Shown: piece by piece, positions 1 to 5,088 of the stretch | Position numbering within the stretch: the stretch's first letter is position 1 | How the letters are laid out: every line of letters begins with the position of its first letter | From: Nitrospirota bacterium | Lineage (GTDB): Bacteria; Nitrospinota; Nitrospinia; Nitrospinales; Nitrospinaceae | DNA: 5,673 nucleotides | Reading direction: 5' to 3' | Assembly (NCBI GenBank): GCA_030600405.1 | Contig: JAUVMD010000108.1 | Location: 1-5,673, forward strand | The notes under the pieces: model-generated | Database searches by the model: none | What the model saw: only the letters and a program-made list of their open reading frames with translations | What the model was told of the DNA's origin: nothing | Program-made: the position numbers and the translations under genes

Positions 1-67
1 ATTCGAACCCCCACGGTTGCCCACTGGATCCTAAATCCAGCGCGTCTGCCAGTTCCGCCACCCTCGC
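1..67 (-). tRNA. tRNA-Leu (anticodon UAG), 3' end cut off by the window edge
   Basis: Class II tRNA read on the minus strand. The 5' acceptor strand GCGAGGG (67 down to 61) is followed by a D arm containing the typical AACTGGCAGACGC stretch. The anticodon arm is a perfect 5-bp stem (CTGGA 40-36 with TCCAG 28-24) around the loop TTTAGGA, placing anticodon TAG at 33-31, which decodes leucine CUA and related CUN codons. A long variable arm (GGGCAACC-like) and a G-rich T stem with TTCGAAT in the T loop complete the visible part. The 3' strands of the T and acceptor stems lie beyond base 1. The long variable arm, the TAG anticodon and the bacterial leucine-tRNA D-arm pattern make the identity firm. 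Whether CCA is encoded cannot be seen. Confidence 0.95.
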
Positions 68-83
68 GTCTATTGAGCCATCG

Positions 84-112
84 ATTAAATCACCTTTTAT
101 CAGGCGTGTCAA
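84..112 (-). promoter_or_regulatory. Near-consensus sigma70 promoter of the tRNA-Leu gene
   Basis: On the minus strand there is a perfect -35 box TTGACA (112-107), a spacer of exactly 17 bp (106-90) and a -10 box TTTAAT (89-84, five of six matches to TATAAT). Transcription would start near 77, leaving a leader of about 10 nt before the mature tRNA 5' end at 67. The promoter lies in the 84-bp gap after the acetyltransferase stop codon, so the tRNA has its own start. No terminator is visible between that stop and the promoter, so read-through from the sugar operon is also possible. Confidence 0.8.
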
Positions 113-151
113 ACCGCTCAAGGAGTATCCCTAATGGATCAGGAAATGGCC

Positions 152-952
152 TTATTGCTTTCTCGGCTTGATTTTGCGGTCCTGCGGAGCGAGGCGGGTT
201 TGCGGGGGATAATAACCTTTGGGCACGGTGAGGTTGGGGTACACCCAGGACTCCTTGCCCAACAGCACTGCCGGAGACAACACGGCGTTGCATCCAACTT
301 CCACATAATCGCCCAGCACCGCGCCGAACTTTGAACGTCCGGTATCCACTTCCTTGCCTTCCACCTCCATCAGAATGCGCGGGAAAAGCATGTCCCTTTT
401 ATTTTCAGGTGACCGGAACTCCAGGTTGGCGAGTCGCGACCCGGCGCCGAGATTGACGAAACTGCCGATGATGCAGTCGCCGATATAATTGAAATGCCCG
501 GCCTCGGTGTGGTTCATGAGGATGCTGTTTTTGATTTCGGTGTTGTGGCCAATGATGCAATGATCGCCGATCACCACATTGCCGCGCAGGTACGCGCCCT
601 GGCGAATCTCGCATCCCTTGCCAATGAGGGCCGGCCCCTTGATGATAGCCGAAGGCTCCAGCACGGTTCCTTTATCCAGAAAAATATCCAGCGGTTTCAG
701 AAGCACGGGACCCTCGATTTCCACCCACCGCTCGACGTAACATGCCGGCTCGTTTAACCGGGGCAGTGAATGGTTCTCCGCCAGCGTCAATCCGTCGAGA
801 GACTGCACCTCCCGGATATCCGATAAACCGTCGACCACATCGCGCAGGGATTGCGCAAGAACATCCAGCGGTTGCCAGGGCGTTTCAATGCCCTCAAACC
901 AATGCTTGTAGGCAAATTCGTCGAGGTGATCGTAAAAGTTTTTCAGATCCAT
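152..952 (-). CDS. Left-handed beta-helix sugar-1-phosphate N-acetyltransferase (GlmU C-terminal type, stand-alone)
   Basis: Predicted 266-aa cytosolic acyltransferase. From about residue 70 to 250 it shows hexapeptide repeats ([LIV]-G-x4 periodicity) of a left-handed beta-helix. The block AGHFNYIGD (about 151-159) corresponds to the GlmU acetyltransferase motif with its catalytic histidine (His153 here), followed by IGSFVNLGAGS. Further on, VDTGRSKFGAVLGD (about 202-215) matches the TGRrKlGaiiGD pattern of archaeal-type bifunctional sugar-1-phosphate nucleotidylyltransferase/acetyltransferases such as ST0452. The nucleotidyltransferase domain of those enzymes is absent; the N-terminal ~70 residues are a short unassigned helical region. 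Family knowledge suggests acetyl-CoA-dependent N-acetylation of glucosamine-1-phosphate or a similar amino-sugar phosphate; the exact substrate is inferred. Its position 40 bp after a phosphohexomutase gene supports this. Starts are tandem GTG (955) and ATG (952) without a clear Shine-Dalgarno; ATG is chosen by convention. Confidence 0.85.
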   Translation of the reverse strand: MDLKNFYDHLDEFAYKHWFEGIETPWQPLDVLAQSLRDVVDGLSDIREVQSLDGLTLAENHSLPRLNEPACYVERWVEIEGPVLLKPLDIFLDKGTVLEPSAIIKGPALIGKGCEIRQGAYLRGNVVIGDHCIIGHNTEIKNSILMNHTEAGHFNYIGDCIIGSFVNLGAGSRLANLEFRSPENKRDMLFPRILMEVEGKEVDTGRSKFGAVLGDYVEVGCNAVLSPAVLLGKESWVYPNLTVPKGYYPPQTRLAPQDRKIKPRKQ

Positions 953-992
953 CACACAATGACCGGAATACGGTTTTCAGAACGTGCCGGCA

Positions 993-3059
993 TCACTCCG
1001 GCGCGCTGGTAATATACCATGTTCCCAGAGGGGTCAATCGCCAACCTCTGGCGGACGGTTGCACCAACTTCTGTTTCGCCATCTCCATCAATACCCGCTG
1101 GGCTGAACCGGTAACTTGTGTCTCCTTCAGAGGTTGGGCGGCGATGCGGCTGAGGAGATCCAACTCTATTTTATAATGATGGCTATCCTGGTTTTTAAGG
1201 GTTGTAAAGAGGACACGAACCGCCTGCTCGCCGATCGCTTTTAATGAGGCGGCATCGGATTTGGCTCCGCGCAGGTTGACGCTGATCTTGTTTTCCGTCC
1301 CGGAATTGCGGACGAACACCCCCGCCTGATTCCCCTTGGGCGAAGCCAGAGAGATATACAACATATCTTTGTCCTCCCGGAACGGGATCACCCGGCTTCG
1401 GTAACCGCGTTCTCGTCCGGCCTGCAAAATACATTTGCGAACCCGGTGCCAGACGGCGGAGCCGTTACAGAATTTTTCCTGATGAATGTAATAAACATAG
1501 CGGGTGCCCTTGAACCCCGGAGCAAACGGCCGCTCCAGCTTCGCATAATATTTTGCCGCCAGCTTGTCTGCCAGAAGAAACTGGGAGGCCGCAAAAGTGT
1601 TGAGCGCACTTTTCAACCCGTTGCCGAAAAATACCGCTAGACGCCCCTCCTCCGCCCCCTCCATCCAACCCAGGGTGATGTTGTGACCCGTCTCCTCACT
1701 TCCCACTGCGAAGAGGAAATCCCTGAAACCATGGTCACCGATGCGCGCGCAATCAATTTGTGCCTCCAGTTTCTGCAGGTTCGACACATCCAGGGCATCG
1801 GATTTTTTCAATCGCGCCAATCGTTTTTTCAGGGCCGAGGCTTTGGCTCCTTTGAAACCTTTCAACCGTGTCTCAATAATCAACAACGCAATGCGCAATA
1901 GCACCCATTTGTCACCGACAGGGGACAACTGCGGTTTGAATCCCAGCCGGGCCACCGCCCGCAAGGTATTGAGATCGCTTTCGACGGTATTGATATAAAC
2001 CGTGCCTTTGTATTTTTCGGGATCGCGCTTCATCAGGTATTCCGCCTGCAGGTACGCCGTTTCGTCACCGCTCAACACTAGCAGACAGTCCTTGTTGGGA
2101 TGATAGTCCAGGCGGTAAAAACGGTCGCCGTCGGCATCGAACACCGCCCCGCTGAGACGGAGTTTTCCCGAGCGCAACTCGCTTTTATGTTTCCTGCCCA
2201 GCTCGAATAATTTCAGGATGGCGGCGTGTCTTGCGAACATTCCGGAACCTTTAACCGTCATATTGCGGGAGATGGTTTTATAGCCTTCCAAGTCGGCCAC
2301 GCCGCTTCGCAGGTTGACGTCGCCATCCAGGCGGTTGTTCAGCTCGATGACTTTTCTGAATCCGGCCTTCTTGAACACCTCTGCCGCAATGCCGGTGAGC
2401 GCCCCGCGTGCCGGGTCCACCACCAGGATAATATCCTGAAACGAGACATCTCGGGACCAGGAATTTTCCTCGTCCAGCGAAAAACGCCGAAACAAATCGA
2501 GAGCGTCTTTCCTTTTATCGATCCGTTTGCCTTTTAAGGGTTTGTTGCGGATGGAGCCGAGAGACAAGAGGGTGCGGGTCAAAGTGATATCGTTTTCCGG
2601 CAGGAGTTTCATTCCCCGGTAAGCGAGGAAGATTTTAATCCCGTTCTGGTCTTTCGGATTGTGCGAGGCGGTGACCATGAACGCTCCTCCAGCCTGCTGG
2701 TACAGCATGTACATGGGCGCCAGGGGTGTCGGCACCACCCCCATCACCAAGGCGTTGATTCCGGCTTTGCGAATGCCCCGGACCACCGCCCCGGTGTATT
2801 TCCCCTTGGTATCGCGCGGGTCCCAGCCGACTGCAAAGGAATCGCCGCGCTTGAGTTGCCGGTCGCGGACCAACGAAATCACGTGGGCATAGACGTAGCG
2901 CTCCATGAACTCGTCGGTGATCACCCCCTGGTCCAAAAAAGCCTGGAGCGGAGACAGGCCTTTCAGTGCGGGATCGTTGAACGGACGCACTTCCCGGCGA
3001 ATACCATCGGTGCCTTGCAAGCGAAAGCGATGCGGGAATGAAGGCTTTGGGGAAGTCAT
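993..3059 (-). CDS. Large alpha-D-phosphohexomutase (phosphoglucomutase / phosphomannomutase / phosphoglucosamine mutase family)
   Basis: Enzyme expected to interconvert hexose-6-phosphate and hexose-1-phosphate through a phosphoserine and Mg2+. All four active-site elements are present (numbered from the ATG at 3059): the N-terminal GTDGIR (16-21), the phosphoserine loop TASHNP (130-135, Ser132), the metal loop DADGDR (308-313), the sugar-recognition loop GSEETGH (453-459) and the phosphate loop RNSGTE (584-589). VGDKWV (about 381-386) is the family's domain-3 signature. At 688 aa it is well above the usual 450-560. The extra length comes partly from a Lys/Ala/Leu-rich stretch (about 387-442) between VGDKWV and the sugar loop, and from a C-terminal ~60 residues resembling a winged helix. 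Substrate (Glc, Man or GlcN phosphate) cannot be decided; the downstream acetyltransferase favours GlcN. An alternative TTG start at 3098 would add 13 residues; neither start has a good Shine-Dalgarno. Confidence 0.9.
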   Translation of the reverse strand: MTSPKPSFPHRFRLQGTDGIRREVRPFNDPALKGLSPLQAFLDQGVITDEFMERYVYAHVISLVRDRQLKRGDSFAVGWDPRDTKGKYTGAVVRGIRKAGINALVMGVVPTPLAPMYMLYQQAGGAFMVTASHNPKDQNGIKIFLAYRGMKLLPENDITLTRTLLSLGSIRNKPLKGKRIDKRKDALDLFRRFSLDEENSWSRDVSFQDIILVVDPARGALTGIAAEVFKKAGFRKVIELNNRLDGDVNLRSGVADLEGYKTISRNMTVKGSGMFARHAAILKLFELGRKHKSELRSGKLRLSGAVFDADGDRFYRLDYHPNKDCLLVLSGDETAYLQAEYLMKRDPEKYKGTVYINTVESDLNTLRAVARLGFKPQLSPVGDKWVLLRIALLIIETRLKGFKGAKASALKKRLARLKKSDALDVSNLQKLEAQIDCARIGDHGFRDFLFAVGSEETGHNITLGWMEGAEEGRLAVFFGNGLKSALNTFAASQFLLADKLAAKYYAKLERPFAPGFKGTRYVYYIHQEKFCNGSAVWHRVRKCILQAGRERGYRSRVIPFREDKDMLYISLASPKGNQAGVFVRNSGTENKISVNLRGAKSDAASLKAIGEQAVRVLFTTLKNQDSHHYKIELDLLSRIAAQPLKETQVTGSAQRVLMEMAKQKLVQPSARGWRLTPLGTWYITSAPE

Positions 3060-3115
3060 GAATTTAAGTGAATGGTCAGGAGAATCAGGGAAGGACAAAG
3101 ATCATTAATGCTGGG

Positions 3116-3144
3116 ATTGTAACATGAAAGGCCCGAACGGATAA
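3116..3144 (-). promoter_or_regulatory. Candidate extended -10 promoter of the phosphohexomutase-acetyltransferase operon
   Basis: On the minus strand TGT precedes TACAAT (3121-3116, five of six matches to TATAAT), giving an extended -10 (TG at 3124-3123). A weak -35 (TTATCC, 3144-3139) sits at 17 bp. The start would fall near 3109, leaving about 50 nt before the ATG at 3059 but only about 11 nt before the TTG at 3098. The upstream half of the promoter overlaps the hairpin at 3126-3160, so termination of the preceding unit and initiation of this one share DNA. This is a motif-based inference. Confidence 0.45.
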
Positions 3145-3160
3145 ACCGTCCGGGCCCTTC
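3126..3160 (-). terminator. Strong hairpin ending the transcript of the 115-aa gene
   Basis: A 15-bp stem (3160-3146 with 3140-3126) closes a 5-nt loop (TTTAT in the minus-strand sense). Read as minus-strand RNA, every position pairs, including two G.U wobbles; as plus-strand RNA the same two positions are A.C mismatches. The structure therefore appears selected for minus-strand transcripts. It lies about 105 nt after the 115-aa gene's stop and before the phosphohexomutase start. The following U-tract is weak: the last U residues belong to the stem and ATGTTACAATC follows. It may therefore be a moderate intrinsic terminator or an mRNA 3'-end stabiliser. Confidence 0.6.
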
Positions 3161-3265
3161 AGACAGGCAATACTCGCCGGCCTTTAACAAAGGAAGTCAC
3201 TTTTTATGCTTCCGCCAAGGAGCAGAACCGCTCTCGGCAAAACATTATGTGAAACGCCTGGTTTC

Positions 3266-3613
3266 TCAATTCTTGCAGAAACCGTACGCTCGAATTAATT
3301 GCTTGGAAAGTACCCCTTTGGATAAATCTACTTCCTTATTACTGCAAGGAACAGCGGCTTCATCCTCCAAAAATACTGCCATGGAATTTTCCGGGGTGTC
3401 GTCCTCCGGTTCATTCAGCTGTTGGGGTTCATCCAATAGCTTCTCGACCAGTTTTTTGCCGTCCAAAATATAATCGTGTTGGCAGAGAAAATCCAACATG
3501 TCCATCTGCTTCAAAATCTTGAGACAATTACGAACGCTGTTTGAGTTAATGATGGCCCTGTTGATTTCCAGCCATAAGAACTCTGCCAGTTCTTTTTTAT
3601 TTTGCTCTTTCAT
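3266..3613 (-). CDS. Hypothetical 115-aa protein, helical N-terminus and acidic linker
   Basis: Not recognised as a known family. The reading frame starts with ATG at 3613, preceded by a good Shine-Dalgarno (AGAGGTG ending about 6 nt before ATG, within a purine-rich leader), which supports real translation. Residues about 5-62 are dense in Leu, Ile, Lys and Glu and look fully alpha-helical. Residues about 61-87 form an acidic, Pro-containing linker (DEPQQLNEPEDD is its core). The C-terminal ~28 residues are again basic and helical and end in GFCKN. There are four cysteines (30, 44, 90, 113) but no CxxC pair. No signal peptide or membrane segment is seen, so it is probably cytosolic. It stands alone between a terminator upstream (3854-3885) and a hairpin downstream (3126-3160), so it is probably monocistronic. 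Its base composition is more A+T-rich than that of the sugar genes. Confidence 0.75.
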   Translation of the reverse strand: MKEQNKKELAEFLWLEINRAIINSNSVRNCLKILKQMDMLDFLCQHDYILDGKKLVEKLLDEPQQLNEPEDDTPENSMAVFLEDEAAVPCSNKEVDLSKGVLSKQLIRAYGFCKN

Positions 3614-3853
3614 TTCCTACACCTCTTCTCTTCCTAAATTCCAAATCGTGGTATAACCTTTCACCTCGTATCAGAACCAGTCTAACTACTCAATATCACA
3701 GCGAAGTTATCGTTTTGTCACAACATTGAAACATTAAATAAAGCATATATTTAAATATAGAAAGTAACTGTAAATATTAAAATAAAAATTGCTGTTTTAA
3801 GCCTCTTTAAAAAACATGCCGAAATGGATTGAACTTCATTATCATCATTTCCC
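3614..3853. other. A+T-rich intergenic spacer upstream of the 115-aa gene
   Basis: A 240-bp gap with no convincing gene on either strand. It is markedly A+T-rich, especially 3720-3800. It must hold the promoter of the 115-aa gene, because an intrinsic terminator closes the preceding unit. One minus-strand candidate is GTGACA (3721-3716), an 18-bp spacer, then GATATT (3697-3692) with TG one base upstream as in extended -10 elements; this is weak evidence in such A+T-rich DNA. The purine-rich ribosome binding stretch of the 115-aa gene occupies about 3614-3636. Confidence 0.5.
3746..3759. repeat. Perfect 14-bp A/T palindrome
   Basis: TATATTTAAATATA is its own reverse complement and lies about 135 bp upstream of the 115-aa start codon. 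It could be a regulator or nucleoid-protein site. Its composition is only A and T inside an A+T-rich stretch, so chance occurrence is plausible. Confidence 0.4.
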
Positions 3854-3885
3854 AAAAAAAATCAGGAAAAGCAGAAGCCTTTCCT
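3854..3885 (-). terminator. Intrinsic terminator of the 63-aa Cys-rich gene
   Basis: On the minus strand, AGGAAAGGC (3885-3877), loop TTCT (3876-3873) and GCTTTTCCT (3872-3864) form a 9-bp stem with one G.U wobble. GA and then a run of eight T residues (3861-3854) follow. This is the classic stem plus U-tract layout, and the wobble is a mismatch on the other strand, fixing the direction. The first stem bases overlap the TAG stop codon (3886-3884) of the 63-aa gene, so there is effectively no 3' untranslated spacer. Confidence 0.8.
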
Positions 3886-4075
3886 AGTGAAACTTTTTCT
3901 TCAATATTTCGATGGGGCTTTCATATTTGTCGCAGGCTACAACTGCCTTCTGCGAGTTCAATTGGGAACCATTATTCAGAGTCACGGCCTGGCTGAGTAT
4001 GGGCTCCGCACCACAACTTTTTATTTCATGCGTACAGAAATCACACATGTTTAAGGTTTGTAGAATCTTCTCCAT
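3884..4075 (-). CDS. Small Cys-rich protein (63 aa), possible metal-binding
   Basis: Unrecognised small protein. The ATG at 4075 has an AAGGA Shine-Dalgarno about 6 nt upstream, and the gene ends in a well-formed terminator, which together make it convincing. An N-terminal CDFC motif (Cys11, Cys14) is followed by Cys21 and Cys48, with His16 close by. Four cysteines in 63 residues, two in a CxxC knuckle, suggest zinc binding or redox chemistry, but spacing does not match a zinc finger I can name. The C-terminus (YESPIEILKKKFH) is amphipathic and basic. No signal peptide or membrane segment is present, so it should be cytosolic. A 25-codon ORF overlaps its start in another frame and may couple its translation. 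Base composition resembles the 115-aa gene rather than the sugar genes. Confidence 0.65.
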   Translation of the reverse strand: MEKILQTLNMCDFCTHEIKSCGAEPILSQAVTLNNGSQLNSQKAVVACDKYESPIEILKKKFH

Positions 4076-4128
4076 CCCGTTTCCTTCATCACCATGTCTG
4101 TAACTTGTTCTTCAGAGTAAAGGTCCAT
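4051..4128 (-). CDS. Possible 25-aa leader ORF overlapping the start of the 63-aa gene
   Basis: ATG at 4128 opens a 25-codon frame ending in TAA (4053-4051), beginning MDLYSEEQVTD and ending GWRRFYKP. It overlaps the first 25 bp of the 63-aa gene in a different frame. An AGGA sits just upstream of the ATG, but the spacing of 2-3 nt is shorter than usual. The residues are hydrophilic and helix-prone and read like natural protein sequence. The overlap is typical of translational coupling, with the Shine-Dalgarno of the 63-aa gene inside this frame. A candidate -10 (TACAAT, 4147-4142) would start transcription only a few bases before the ATG. Expression is unproven and the ORF may be chance. Confidence 0.3.
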   Translation of the reverse strand: MDLYSEEQVTDMVMKETGWRRFYKP

Positions 4129-4144
4129 CTTCCTTTTGTAAATT

Positions 4145-4189
4145 GTAAAAAACGCCTTGCGCGAACATCGGAAATCTGAGGTTTTTTAC
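4145..4189 (-). terminator. Perfect 9-bp inverted repeat after the 288-aa gene, candidate terminator
   Basis: GTAAAAAAC (4145-4153 on the plus strand) and GTTTTTTAC (4181-4189) are exact reverse complements separated by 27 bp. In minus-strand RNA the A-tract comes first and the U-tract last. Just before the U-tract a small GCGC-AAG-GCGU hairpin can form, giving a weak stem plus U6 tail 18-62 nt after the 288-aa stop codon (4209-4207). That position fits termination of the two-gene operon. The long loop and A/T stem are atypical, so it may instead be a protein-binding site for the following small genes. Confidence 0.4.
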
Positions 4190-4206
4190 TCGCCAAAATT
4201 CAACCG

Positions 4207-5073
4207 TTAAGCCGGAGTTTGGCTACGGATCAGGTTGAAATTTTTTTCATATTCCGCGTCCAAATGGGACAACCCGAGATACGGCAAGTCGTCGCCTTTC
4301 GAGATTGCTTGATATAGAGATTCAAAGGGGGATTCTTTCAACGAAATAGTTGCCAGGGCAGCCAAATCGGGGCTGATCGGATCGCGTCGTAACAGAGGCA
4401 GAGTCGCCGGATCAAGGCCATACTGTTTTCCAGCCTGTTCCAGGACGGCCAGAGGCGCCTCCCCCTCGGCCATGCGTTCTTTAACGAAATCTTCCACCTG
4501 CTGAACCCGCTCCATCAGCCGGGTATGGGCGAAATCAGGTTTGGACAGAATCATGAACTCCAGATGCGGCCAGTAGTTGTTGATGAAATCCTCAAAGTTC
4601 ACCTCCACCCCCTGGCTCAACTGAATATCCCGGGCGTGTGCGGGATCTGCGCTCAACAGTTCGTTATAGACTTTCACTATATTTCGGGTGGAGTCGTACA
4701 AAACGGTCCAATGATAGGTACTGGCCTTCTCATACGTGCGAAAGGAATCCATCGCCTTGATCAACATGACCAGCAGGGAATGCATGTCCTCCATTGCCAT
4801 GAACGACCCCGACCAGGGAAACTGCTGGCGGTACCAATCCGGGATGTCGGACGGATAATCCTCGCGCATCGAGCCCTCCGGTTTCTGGGAGTCGTTGTCA
4901 ATATAGTTCAGGATATCGTCCAGTTCCTTGTAGGCCAAATCCAGTCCCGCCCGAATGACAGTATAGGGAAACAACTTGCGCTGGTATTCCATATACTCGC
5001 GCAACGCCGGGTTTTCAGCCTCCCGGCTGTGCTTATGGTCCCGTTCGGAAATATCTTTCGCAAATATCAGCAT
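4207..5073 (-). CDS. Hypothetical 288-aa soluble helical protein, second gene of a two-gene operon
   Basis: Not assignable to a known family. The ATG at 5073 has an AGGA Shine-Dalgarno 7 nt upstream and lies 15 bp after the stop of the 152-aa gene, so the two are co-transcribed. The protein looks almost entirely alpha-helical: helices are likely around 22-60, 91-141, 157-178 and 184-230. The N-terminal half is rich in aromatic residues (Tyr, Trp, Phe at about 28-130, with DWYRQQFPWSGSF near 79-91). The C-terminal third alternates short helices with Pro/Asp-rich turns. There is no signal peptide, hydrophobic membrane segment, CxxC motif, Walker motif or obvious catalytic signature. Its Glu/Asp content suggests a cytosolic acidic protein, perhaps a binding or scaffold partner of the upstream product; that role is inferred only from the gene pair. 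Confidence 0.8.
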   Translation of the reverse strand: MLIFAKDISERDHKHSREAENPALREYMEYQRKLFPYTVIRAGLDLAYKELDDILNYIDNDSQKPEGSMREDYPSDIPDWYRQQFPWSGSFMAMEDMHSLLVMLIKAMDSFRTYEKASTYHWTVLYDSTRNIVKVYNELLSADPAHARDIQLSQGVEVNFEDFINNYWPHLEFMILSKPDFAHTRLMERVQQVEDFVKERMAEGEAPLAVLEQAGKQYGLDPATLPLLRRDPISPDLAALATISLKESPFESLYQAISKGDDLPYLGLSHLDAEYEKNFNLIRSQTPA

Positions 5074-5088
5074 CAGCGTTTCCTATTC

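Noticed and set aside
1..151. tRNA-Leu as an integration site for a mobile element
   Set aside because: tRNA genes are common attachment sites, but the 3' end lies outside the window and there is no integrase or repeated tRNA fragment in view.
742..1176. Long plus-strand frame across the junction of the two sugar genes
   Set aside because: It lies antisense to two genes with clear family motifs, and its product is rich in Arg, Pro and Cys as expected from a shadow frame.
3159..3200. Minus-strand 13-codon frame (GTG start, MTSFVKGRR-like) ending at the base of the 3126-3160 hairpin
   Set aside because: A GGAAG at workable distance precedes the GTG, but 13 codons are too few to separate from chance and nothing else supports translation.
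3203..3245. Minus-strand 13-codon frame beginning MFCRERF in the 3' region of the 115-aa gene
   Set aside because: No Shine-Dalgarno and very short; more likely plain untranslated sequence.
3720..3800. Possible replication origin or AT-rich unwinding element
   Set aside because: The stretch is A+T-rich, but I see no DnaA-box-like cluster, iterons or replication gene nearby.
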